Source: Neiella marina (GTDB taxonomy: Bacteria; Pseudomonadota; Gammaproteobacteria; Enterobacterales; Neiellaceae). Taken from it: DNA of 64,000 nucleotides. How positions within the stretch are numbered: the first letter of the stretch is position 1; each line of letters starts with the position of its first letter. Location: assembly GCF_002165625.1 (NCBI RefSeq), contig NZ_NGNS01000015.1, forward strand, positions 1 to 64,000. The letters run 5' to 3'. The notes beneath the pieces were generated by a model. It worked only from the letters and a program-made list of their open reading frames with translations. It was not told the DNA's origin and searched no databases. The translations under genes and the position numbers were made by a program. Positions 53,850 to 61,958 of this stretch are shown here, one piece after another.

Positions 53850-54368
53850 TTAAGGGCCTTTTCAAACGGATTGTCGAATACGGTTTCCGCTGAGGGCTAA
53901 ACATCCAAGTAAAAGCGCCCCACTGCTGTTGCGACCAACTGTCGCATTAACGCTTCACAACAAGCGCTATCTAAACCGTGCAGGCTATAAAAACACAGTA
54001 AAATCAAGCGTCAACCAAGCAACCTGTCTGACCAAAAAAGACTTATATTAATAATCTTATCAAATTAAATAGTGCGCTAAATTGCCTGACTAGGCTCTGG
54101 CACCAGCTGTTCCAGTTATGACCAATAACTAAAAATCGTAAACAGGGGTGATCTCTCCGAAGACGAAAAAAATTTGTTATGACCAAACAAATTTACCACC
54201 ATCACAGAATCGCCAGACCAATCAATACCAATATCAAGCAATTGACTCAGTGGCGGTGTTTTTAATGATGTCATGCATCCAAGGTGGAGAATTTAGCGCG
54301 CGTCATCTAGTATCGAGTCGGCTGTATTGCCTCTTCGTTATTTGCCTCTTACTGACAAGGAAGAATTC
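53850..54368. promoter_or_regulatory. Divergent intergenic region, alginate lyase / exported protein
   Basis: About 520 AT-rich bases without a supported gene. A 9-bp dyad AAATTTGTT-ATGACCA-AACAAATTT (54170-54194) could be an operator. A 74-codon frame at 54148 overlaps it and is not supported. Confidence 0.4.
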
Positions 54369-54944
54369 GTGAAAACAAAGTTCGTTGCCATCATTATGGC
54401 GCTAATCATCATGCCATCCGCTTGGGCCATGCCGACACTTGACCAGCCGACATTGCAAGCTGTCCTCAATTTGATGGTCGATATGAATAAACTTTCCGAG
54501 CAGCACCCGGAGTGGGAAAGTGAAGAAAGCGAAGCCGACTTCTTTGCCGATGACGGCTCTGGCTTTATGACTCACCTGAAAAAAGTGGGTGCCTATGACA
54601 CCGTCAACAAAGTCGCCATCAAGCACGGTTTTGACAATATTGAACAGGGGTTTGATACATTCCGGCGTGCAGCATTAGCCGGAATGAGCCTGCAATTCGA
54701 GGCCGTCGGGATGGACTTTGCTGAATTCCAGCAGTCGATCAAGCAACGGATCGAAATGATGCGACAAAATGGTGCTAGCGAAGATATGTTGGCAGAACAA
54801 GAGGCTCAGTTGGCCGAGTTTGGTTCCATTGCCAAAGCTCTCGAACAAGTGTCAGAAGCCGACCGAGCGGCAATGCTCAAACAGGCACAATGGTTTTTTA
54901 GTGAACTCGAACGAGCCGGTTTAGACGGTGGTATGAGCCAATAA
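54369..54944 (+). CDS. Hypothetical exported protein
   Basis: A 191-residue protein of unknown family. The GTG at 54369 follows AAGGAAG and gives a signal peptide (KTKFVAIIMALIIMPSAWA). The mature part is mostly helical and acidic (HPEWESEESEADFFADDGSGF, MDFAEFQQSIKQRIEMMRQNGASEDMLAEQEAQLAEF). It resembles small periplasmic helical proteins in marine gammaproteobacteria but I cannot name a domain. Convergent with the chemoreceptor gene. Confidence 0.75.
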   Translation: MKTKFVAIIMALIIMPSAWAMPTLDQPTLQAVLNLMVDMNKLSEQHPEWESEESEADFFADDGSGFMTHLKKVGAYDTVNKVAIKHGFDNIEQGFDTFRRAALAGMSLQFEAVGMDFAEFQQSIKQRIEMMRQNGASEDMLAEQEAQLAEFGSIAKALEQVSEADRAAMLKQAQWFFSELERAGLDGGMSQ

Positions 54945-54952
54945 ATCTTTCT

Positions 54953-54987
54953 AACCATGGTCCGGGGGATCGCCATCCAGGCCATGG
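54953..54987. other. Inverted repeat between convergent genes
   Basis: AACCATGG and CCATGGTT flank about 20 bases. It lies between the stops of two convergent genes and may help stop transcription, though no T-run is present. Confidence 0.35.
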
Positions 54988-54995
54988 TTGTATCG

Positions 54996-57113
54996 CTATT
55001 TAGCTTTAAATTTAGCCAGCTGCGCATCCAACTCAACCACCACATCGTGCATCAAATGGCTAATATCCTCTACTTTACCTGCCATTGAGGCGATTTCCCT
55101 GCCGGAGTCGCCAATAGCCGAGACGTTGCGATTAATATCTTCGGTGACATGACTTTGCTGTTCGGCCGCGGTAGCAACTTGCGCGGCATTGTCATTGATG
55201 CCGGTGATCATACCGGTCATTTGCTCCATCCCCTGATAACTGCGTTCTGTCTCTTCCACAGTGACGATGACTCGCTCCTTACCCCGATTTATTTGCTCTA
55301 CGGTTTTGGTGACTTCCTGCTGTAATCCTTGAATCAGGTTGTTGATCTCTTCGGTTGAATCTTGAGTTCGACCGGCTAGATTCCTCACTTCGTCGGCAAC
55401 CACAGCAAAACCGCGTCCCTGCTCGCCCGCCCTCGCCGCCTCAATTGCAGCATTGAGAGCCAGTAAGTTGGTCTGCTCGGCAATGCCTCTAATCGTATCG
55501 AGAATGCCGGAAATCTCGTTGCTTCGTTCAGCGACTTGTGAAATGCGCACACCCGCTTCATCCATGTCGTCTGACACTGCCTTAATTTCACTGACCGTTT
55601 GGCCAAATGATGAATGGGTTTGCTCAAGTACCGCGCCGGCACTATTCGATTCGTCCGATGTACTTTGAGCTAAAGCAGAGACCTCCTGCGCAGTAGTGGA
55701 CATCTCATGAACTGCCGCAGCAACCGTTTCGGTATCGGAAAACTGCTGCTGCGCTGCGGTACTTGACGATTTTGCTGAGCTGGCAAGTTCCGCTGATTGC
55801 TGGCGCAGATTTTCTGCATGGCTTTGCATCGCGACGATCATATCGCGCAGCTTGCCAGTAAACGCATTGAATCCCGCAGCCATATCAATCAGTTCTTTGT
55901 GCTGTTCAATTTCCAGCGTTAATGTCAGATCGCCTTCGGCACCAGACAAATAGCTAAAGCGACGGCTCATTGCCGATAGCGGACGAATAAAGCTGTTGAT
56001 TATGAATGCCACTAAAGCCACCGCTAACACAGTGCTGATTACGGTAAAAATCACCATCTTCCACATAGTGTTATTAAACGCATCAGTGAGATCTTGCTGA
56101 AATACCAATGACTCTTGCAGGGCAATATCTTTTGCTAGTCTGAACACCAGTAACCATTGTGAATTGACACTATCCACTTGGATCGGCGCGGTCGTAATGT
56201 AGAACTCGTCGGTTTCGATCAGGCCAATGCCGCCGGAGTTGAGAGCCTCTGCAAGCCCAGCATCGGTAGCTGCCAATGGTTTGCCGAGCGCTTCTGGGTA
56301 GCGACTAGAAGCAGCGATCAACTTGAGACCGCTCACCAACATCATGTCGCCTTTGCCGTTCATCAACTCACTCGCAACTTGAGAAATTTGCTGTTGTATC
56401 ACCGGCAGGTTAATGTCAACGCCAACGAGGCCACGAAAACTACCACCAGCATTGACCGGCCATGACAACGACGTCATCAGCTCTTCCAAACCCGGCGATA
56501 TTTCGTATAGGTAAGGCTCAAGTAAGCAGGGTTTAAGCGAATCTCGGCTACATAAATACCATTCTGATTCTCGTATACCGAACTCATCTCGCTCCGACAG
56601 GTACTTTTCATCGGGATCATCAACCGCTTCATAAACAAGCTGAGTACCATCCCGATACCAGTACACTTCCAACGCACCATCACGGCTGCTGTGGCTCGGT
56701 TGATTGACGTTGGCAAAATCTCGATTGTCGTAGCCATTGGGCTCGAATTGAGCATAGATTGAACTGACCTCTGGATGGGCGGATAACACATGCTCAGCCA
56801 ATGATTTAACTTGTTGTCTTGCGAGCGGATCACCACCAGCATGACTCGATGTATTGCTCAGCACGGTGGCAACGGTTTTGGGGATATCAAAGGAGCGATT
56901 GATGTAGCCGGCCACCTCTTCTGCAGCCCCCTGCGTTGCGAACCGCATTGTGCTAACGACTTGTCTCTCCATGGTTTCAGCGGCAGCAGCACTGGAAGCC
57001 TCACCGGTCGCCTGCAGTGACTGATTGACCATTAACCCCAAGATACCTTGGGTCACCAGAAGAATCAGCGAAATCATTAACAATAATTTGCGACGTAACG
57101 ACCAAGCAGCCAT
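54996..57113 (-). CDS. Methyl-accepting chemotaxis protein with dCache-like sensor
   Basis: A 705-residue chemoreceptor. TM1 is at about 9-30, then a large periplasmic sensor of the dCache type ([44 protein letters not shown]). TM2 ([20 protein letters not shown]) follows, then HAMP and the long signalling coiled coil with the hairpin tip [38 protein letters not shown]. Start chosen at 57113 with GGAG upstream; nine more codons are open. Ligand unknown; dCache receptors often sense amino acids or small acids. Confidence 0.95.
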   Translation of the reverse strand: MAAWSLRRKLLLMISLILLVTQGILGLMVNQSLQATGEASSAAAAETMERQVVSTMRFATQGAAEEVAGYINRSFDIPKTVATVLSNTSSHAGGDPLARQQVKSLAEHVLSAHPEVSSIYAQFEPNGYDNRDFANVNQPSHSSRDGALEVYWYRDGTQLVYEAVDDPDEKYLSERDEFGIRESEWYLCSRDSLKPCLLEPYLYEISPGLEELMTSLSWPVNAGGSFRGLVGVDINLPVIQQQISQVASELMNGKGDMMLVSGLKLIAASSRYPEALGKPLAATDAGLAEALNSGGIGLIETDEFYITTAPIQVDSVNSQWLLVFRLAKDIALQESLVFQQDLTDAFNNTMWKMVIFTVISTVLAVALVAFIINSFIRPLSAMSRRFSYLSGAEGDLTLTLEIEQHKELIDMAAGFNAFTGKLRDMIVAMQSHAENLRQQSAELASSAKSSSTAAQQQFSDTETVAAAVHEMSTTAQEVSALAQSTSDESNSAGAVLEQTHSSFGQTVSEIKAVSDDMDEAGVRISQVAERSNEISGILDTIRGIAEQTNLLALNAAIEAARAGEQGRGFAVVADEVRNLAGRTQDSTEEINNLIQGLQQEVTKTVEQINRGKERVIVTVEETERSYQGMEQMTGMITGINDNAAQVATAAEQQSHVTEDINRNVSAIGDSGREIASMAGKVEDISHLMHDVVVELDAQLAKFKAK

Positions 57114-57439
57114 AGCGCTCTCCAAGCTAATATCAGGCAAACGTTGAAGTCCGACATTGCTCTCGCCCGCTAGCGCTCACTCGAGTTTCAATCGGCATCA
57201 ATCATTGAGCTTAGTCAGAAGCACAAAGTGACGCTTAGTTTTGTTAGAAATTAAGCGTTAGTGTGGTGGTTGTCACAGCATTCTGAGCCACCAAATAGCC
57301 AAATTAAATCCATCGCCATTTCAACAAGATGGTGAGAGTGTTGAAATTTTGTGCAATAAATTCGCTGCTTTGCGGCTCTTTATTGGTAGCAGGTCCGTGC
57401 ATCACTGCCATTGTCTTTGTCACCCAATCGGAGAAAGAA
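57114..57439. promoter_or_regulatory. Divergent intergenic region, chemoreceptor / bufferin operon
   Basis: About 325 bases with no supported gene. The frame of bufA1 is open back to 57329, but that region lacks a ribosome site and would add a second hydrophobic stretch before the true signal peptide. No clear operator was found. Confidence 0.4.
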
Positions 57440-57730
57440 ATGAAAACCAATGAATTGATTCAAGCGGGCCTTGTCAGCCTTAGTACACTTGCCTTGTGTT
57501 CTGTCAGTCTCAGCGCCAATGCGGTGCCCGACCAGCCCAAACAATGGGAGAAATGTGCCGGTATCGCCAAAGCTGGTATGAACGACTGTGGCGCCTTAGA
57601 CGGCTCCCACAAATGTGCAGGCCAAGCCAAAACCGACAACATGGATACCGAGTGGGTCTATGTCCCTCTTGGTACTTGTGAAAAAATTACCGGCGGCGTA
57701 GTCGCTAAGGTCAAACCGGCGAAGAGTTAA
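57440..57730 (+). CDS. bufA1: Bufferin precursor BufA1 (DUF2282)
   Basis: A 96-residue exported precursor. A signal peptide (1-28, ...SLSANA) precedes a mature part with four Cys at 39, 50, 59 and 80 (EKCAGIAKAG, NDCGALDG, HKCAGQAKTD, VPLGTCEKI), the DUF2282/BufA1 pattern. Bufferins are periplasmic copper-binding peptides in which Cys residues become thiooxazoles by action of BufB. The start has GGAGAAAG at the right distance. First gene of bufA1-bufB-bufC. Confidence 0.9.
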   Translation: MKTNELIQAGLVSLSTLALCSVSLSANAVPDQPKQWEKCAGIAKAGMNDCGALDGSHKCAGQAKTDNMDTEWVYVPLGTCEKITGGVVAKVKPAKS

Positions 57731-57747
57731 ACCAACAGCAACTAGCC

Positions 57748-58584
57748 ATGACGCTAAATCGCATTAATGGTGTGGGGCTCGGTTTGCGAGCGCCACACCT
57801 GCACCAAGTGTTACGTCAACGACCAAAGGTCGATTGGTTTGAAGCTCATTCGTGCAATTATTTGGGATTTGGCCCGGCGCGAAACTTGCTGCTCGCCATT
57901 GCCGAACACTATCCCATCAGTCTTCACGGCGTTAGCCTCAACCTCGGCAGTACCGATCCGCTCGATAATCAGTACATCCGCACGTTGAAGATGCTGGCCG
58001 ATGATAGCCAAGCACTAATGGTGTCCGATCACATTTGTTTCACCGCACTCGATGGCCACCACTTTCACGACCTGTTGCCGATACCATTTCACCCACAATC
58101 GTTGAATCATTTGGTCAGTCGAGTCCAACATACTCAAGATATCTTGCAGCGACCATTGCTGTTGGAAAATGCCACCCGCTACTTTCAACACCCGCAACAG
58201 ACCATGTCCGGAGGCGAATTTCTAACGCAGCTATGCCAACGCAGCGGCTGTCAATTACTGTTTGATATCAGCAATGCATTCATCAATGATCACAACGGTA
58301 TGACCCTCCTGAGTGAACTATTAGATGAGCTGCCGTTAGAGCACATTACCGAGCTGCATCTGGGTGGCTACCGTCAAGGCCCGTGGGGATTGGTGGATAC
58401 GCATGATACCCAAGTATCGGATTCAGTGTGGCAACTTTACCAGCAACAGTTCCGGTTTGCCGGTATCCCGCTGTTAATCGAGTGGGATAGCGAACTGCCT
58501 GAGCTAGATGAGTTGCTTTTGCAGTACCATCGGGCACAGCGCCAATTCCAGCAATTGTGTTTAGCTCCGACAGGGTTGGTCTGA
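57748..58584 (+). CDS. bufB: BufB, multinuclear iron oxidase (MNIO, DUF692)
   Basis: A 278-residue TIM-barrel MNIO-family enzyme that modifies cysteines of the bufferin precursor with iron and oxygen. Likely iron ligands: His60 (SLHGVSLNLGS), His95 (VSDHICF), Glu140 (LLENATRY), Asp173/Asn176 (FDISNAF), His204 (ELHLGGY), Asp217/His219 (VDTHDT), Glu245. It starts 17 bases after bufA1 and its stop overlaps the bufC start by one base. Confidence 0.92.
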   Translation: MTLNRINGVGLGLRAPHLHQVLRQRPKVDWFEAHSCNYLGFGPARNLLLAIAEHYPISLHGVSLNLGSTDPLDNQYIRTLKMLADDSQALMVSDHICFTALDGHHFHDLLPIPFHPQSLNHLVSRVQHTQDILQRPLLLENATRYFQHPQQTMSGGEFLTQLCQRSGCQLLFDISNAFINDHNGMTLLSELLDELPLEHITELHLGGYRQGPWGLVDTHDTQVSDSVWQLYQQQFRFAGIPLLIEWDSELPELDELLLQYHRAQRQFQQLCLAPTGLV

Positions 58585-59150
58585 TGCCTAGCAATCATTA
58601 CCACCAGCAACTGACAGCGATTGCCCAAGGTATCACCTCGATAGAGGAGCAGCAGAACCAACCGAAGGGCCATCTGTCGCAGTATCAAAACAACTATGCA
58701 CAAAGCCACCAAAGCGCCCTTTTTACAACCTACCCAGTGACATGCCAACTGCTTGGTTTTGATATCTTTGCTGCGCTGGCAAAGGTCTATTGCCAACATT
58801 TCCCGCCAACACATTGGGACATCAATCATTACGGCGACGACTTTGCCGCATTGATTGCCAGCCAATCGAAAAGCGCCAAAGCCAAGGCATTCGATTGGCT
58901 CGCCATTGCCGCGGTAGCGCGCTTTGAGCGCTTGCTCTCAGTCATTTATTACCCAGCATTGGCAGAGCAAAGCGCCGAGCAACAAGTTCCTGTGGCGATG
59001 ACGACATTGATTGAACGTGTTGATCCACAACTGCAGCTGTTACGCAGCTGCCATCGATACCTTAGAATCGACCCATCGCTAACGCTTAACTCCAACTGGC
59101 GCCTGATCAGTCGAGGGTTTCAGTTGCTGTTATTGCCGCTTACACCGTAA
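58584..59150 (+). CDS. bufC: BufC partner protein (DUF2063)
   Basis: A 188-residue protein with the DUF2063 N-terminal pattern (LSQYQNNYAQSHQSALFTTYPVTCQLLG, WDINHYGDDFAALIASQ, WLAIAAVARFERLLS). In such clusters it binds BufB and recruits the precursor. It is shorter than the roughly 250 residues usual for the group. The ATG overlaps the bufB stop (TGATG). No DoxX-like bufD follows; proS does. Confidence 0.87.
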   Translation: MPSNHYHQQLTAIAQGITSIEEQQNQPKGHLSQYQNNYAQSHQSALFTTYPVTCQLLGFDIFAALAKVYCQHFPPTHWDINHYGDDFAALIASQSKSAKAKAFDWLAIAAVARFERLLSVIYYPALAEQSAEQQVPVAMTTLIERVDPQLQLLRSCHRYLRIDPSLTLNSNWRLISRGFQLLLLPLTP

Positions 59151-59220
59151 AGCTCTACAACTCGCCGCCATGCGCTGCTAAACTATCGCTCCTTTGCCAG
59201 TCTGACGAGATTTTGTTGCC

Positions 59221-60933
59221 ATGCGCACCAGTCAATATCTGTTATCTACTCTTAAAGAAACACCTGCCGATGCAGAGGTGATCAGCCACCAGCTGATGCT
59301 GCGCGCGGGTATGATCCGTAAAGTTGCTGCCGGCCTTTATAACTGGTTGCCAAGCGGCTTGCGCGTGCTGCGCAAAGTCGAGCAAGTGGTTCGCGAAGAA
59401 ATGAATCGCGCCGGTGCTGTTGAAGTGCTGATGCCAGTTGTACAGCCTGCCGACCTGTGGGAAGAATCAGGTCGTTGGGAAGATTACGGCCCTGAGCTAT
59501 GCCGCTTGAAAGATCGCCATGAGCGACCATTTGTGTTGGGCCCGACTCACGAGGAAGTGATCACCGCTTTGGTTCGCAATGAAGTGGCAAGCTACAAACA
59601 ACTGCCGCTTAACTTGTACCAAATTCAGACCAAATTCCGTGATGAAATTCGCCCTCGCTTCGGGGTTATGCGTGGCCGTGAATTCACCATGAAAGATGCC
59701 TACTCGTTCCACTTGAGCCAAGAATGTCTGGAGCAAACTTATCAAACCATGTTTGATGCCTACTGCCGGATCTTCGAGCGCTTAGGTCTAGATTACCGCC
59801 CTGTTATTGCCGACACAGGCTCGATTGGCGGTAGTGCCAGTCATGAGTTTCATGTTTTAGCTGACAGTGGTGAAGATGATATCGCTTTCTCTGACGGTTC
59901 AGATTACGCCGCCAACGTCGAAATGGCCGAAGCAGTCAGCACTACCGAACGCCCAGAAGCTAGCGAAGCGTTGACCGAGTTTGATACTCCGAATGCCAAA
60001 ACGATTGCTGACCTTGCCGAGCAATTTGGTATTAAAGCTGAAAACAGCATCAAGACGCTGATTGTTAAAGCAGCTGAAGACAGCGAATACGAGCTGGTAG
60101 CGCTACTGGTTCGAGGCGATCATGAACTCAATGAAATCAAAGCTGAAAAACTAACAGCTGTTGCAACACCGCTGCAGTTTGCTTCAGACGAGGAAATCAA
60201 AGCAGCTGTTGGCGCCCTGCCAGGCTCACTTGGCCCGGTGAAACTACCACTGCCAGTATTCGCCGATAGAGCAGTTGCGGCAATGGCTGATTTTGTCGCT
60301 GGCGCCAATGTTGATGGCAAGCACTACAAAGGCATCAACTGGGGCCGTGATTTGGCAGAGCCAGAAGTTGCTGATTTACGCAATGTACAAGCGGGCGATC
60401 CAAGCCCTTGTGGACAAGGTCAACTGGATATCAAGCGCGGCATTGAGGTTGGACACATTTTCCAATTGGGTGACAAGTACTCACAAGCAATGAACGCAGG
60501 TGTGTTAGGCGAAACCGGCAAACACCAGATCATGACGATGGGTTGCTATGGTATCGGTGTATCTCGCATCGTTGCTGCTGCTATTGAGCAAAACCATGAT
60601 GATCGCGGCATCATCTGGCCAGATGCTTTGGCTCCTTTCCAGGTGGTGATCATTCCGATGAACATGCACAAATCTCATCGCGTCAAGGAAGTTGCCGACA
60701 AGCTGTATGCTGATCTGCAAGCTGCAGGCATTGATGTACTGTTCGATGATCGCAAAGAGCGTCCAGGTGTGATGTTCAATGACATGGAGCTGGTTGGTAT
60801 ACCTCACACCATCATCATTGGTGAGCGAGGTTTGGACAAGCAAGTGGTGGAATATAAGAACCGCCGCGACGGCGAGAAGCACGAAGTTGCAATCGACGGC
60901 GCCGTTGCCCATATCCAGTCTGCACTGTCTTAA
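59221..60933 (+). CDS. proS: Prolyl-tRNA synthetase
   Basis: Class II synthetase of 570 residues charging tRNA-Pro. Motif 1 [17 protein letters not shown], motif 2 [31 protein letters not shown], motif 3 [14 protein letters not shown]. The editing insertion (INS, about 225-405) is present, as in the bacterial-type enzyme, and the anticodon-binding domain ends the protein. Followed by a strong terminator. Confidence 0.98.
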   Translation: MRTSQYLLSTLKETPADAEVISHQLMLRAGMIRKVAAGLYNWLPSGLRVLRKVEQVVREEMNRAGAVEVLMPVVQPADLWEESGRWEDYGPELCRLKDRHERPFVLGPTHEEVITALVRNEVASYKQLPLNLYQIQTKFRDEIRPRFGVMRGREFTMKDAYSFHLSQECLEQTYQTMFDAYCRIFERLGLDYRPVIADTGSIGGSASHEFHVLADSGEDDIAFSDGSDYAANVEMAEAVSTTERPEASEALTEFDTPNAKTIADLAEQFGIKAENSIKTLIVKAAEDSEYELVALLVRGDHELNEIKAEKLTAVATPLQFASDEEIKAAVGALPGSLGPVKLPLPVFADRAVAAMADFVAGANVDGKHYKGINWGRDLAEPEVADLRNVQAGDPSPCGQGQLDIKRGIEVGHIFQLGDKYSQAMNAGVLGETGKHQIMTMGCYGIGVSRIVAAAIEQNHDDRGIIWPDALAPFQVVIIPMNMHKSHRVKEVADKLYADLQAAGIDVLFDDRKERPGVMFNDMELVGIPHTIIIGERGLDKQVVEYKNRRDGEKHEVAIDGAVAHIQSALS

Positions 60934-60958
60934 TCAACGGCTAGAGACTGCAATAGCT

Positions 60959-60985
60959 AACGCCACCTTCGGGTGGCGTTTTTGT
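60959..60985 (+). terminator. Rho-independent terminator of proS
   Basis: AACGCCACC, UUCG tetraloop, GGTGGCGTT followed by TTTGTT. Confidence 0.92.
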
Positions 60986-61047
60986 TATCTGACACTTCCC
61001 TGCGCAATTCAAAGTATCCGGATTAAAGCTGCATCAAACTGCGGGAA

Positions 61048-61388
61048 ACAGCTGCACCAAGCAGCCCATATCAAAGACGCCGAGAAATCGTCCCTGCTGC
61101 AGAGACTTTGGTATAGCCGACTGGATTCCGGTCTAATTAGTTCAGGCGCTTCGAGCGTTCCGGAAACAGTCCAAGAGCTGTCAAAAGTGGCTTGGAATTG
61201 GTGGCGTCGAGCTTCTGTCGCATGGATGCGACAGTAGAGCCTATATGGGACAACTTTATTAAGTTGTCGCGAAGGCAGGAAGCCGCAGCGGGGCTTTGCA
61301 AAGGGCAGGAGCCCGTCGGCAAAGTATTTACGGCGTCTCGACGAAATCAATTGCAAGTCGCTTTCTTGCTGAATCAATTTTATACCCG
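61048..61388. repeat. Non-coding direct repeat, copy A
   Basis: About 340 bases, nearly identical to copy B (61456-61819). From ATTAGTTCAGGCGCTTCGAG to TTTACGGCGTCTCGA, only one or two bases differ. It contains hairpins CTGTCGCA-TGGA-TGCGACAG (61215-61234) and GACAACTT-TATT-AAGTTGTC (61249-61268). No coding sense. Confidence 0.85.
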
Positions 61389-61455
61389 TCGTTGACGTAA
61401 GAATTAGACGCCAAACACTCAAAGCGATTATCAAAGGTCGCACTACCGGCGGGTA

Positions 61456-61819
61456 ACAGCTGCATCAAGCAGCCCATATCAAAGACGCCGTGAAATCATC
61501 CCTGATGGCTCCACTGCAGCCTCCCTGCTGCAGAGGCTTAGATATGGCCAACTTGATTCCGCTCTAATTAGTTCAGGCGCTTCGAGCGTTCTGGAAACAG
61601 TCCAAGAGCTGTCAAAAGTGGCTTGGAATTGGTGGCGTCGAGCTTCTGTCGCATGGATGCGACAGTAGAGCCTATATGGGACAACTTTATTAAGTTGTCG
61701 CGAAGGCAGGAAGCCGCAGCGGGGCTTTGCAAAGGGCAGGAGCCCGTCGGCAAAGTATTTACGGCGTCTCGATGAAATCAATTGTAAGTCGCTTTCTTGC
61801 TGAGTCAATTTTTTACCCG
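61456..61819. repeat. Non-coding direct repeat, copy B
   Basis: Second copy of the 61-kb repeat, offset by 431 bases from copy A, with an extra stretch of about 20 bases near its left end (GATGGCTCCACTGCAGCCT). The same two hairpins lie at 61646-61665 and 61680-61699. A 61-codon frame on the minus strand is identical in both copies, but only because the DNA is. Confidence 0.85.
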
Positions 61820-61905
61820 ATTAAATCAAGGAGCTTACCGTTCGTTCTGAACATCGCCGCTCCTGTGCTTCCCTGCACCCGCGGCATACCTTTCGTCCTG
61901 AACAT

Positions 61906-61932
61906 AAAAAAGGCCGCTGAAATCAGCGGCCA
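61906..61932 (-). terminator. Terminator of the TonB-dependent receptor
   Basis: On the minus strand GGCCGCTGA, loop TT, TCAGCGGCC is followed by six U. It is 27 bases after the receptor stop. Confidence 0.9.
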
Positions 61933-61958
61933 AATAAAGGAAGTGCAAGTACTTATGG

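Noticed and set aside
61137-61322. Minus-strand 61-codon frame, repeated at 61568-61753
   Set aside because: The two are identical only because the DNA repeat is duplicated; composition and lack of a start signal argue against coding.
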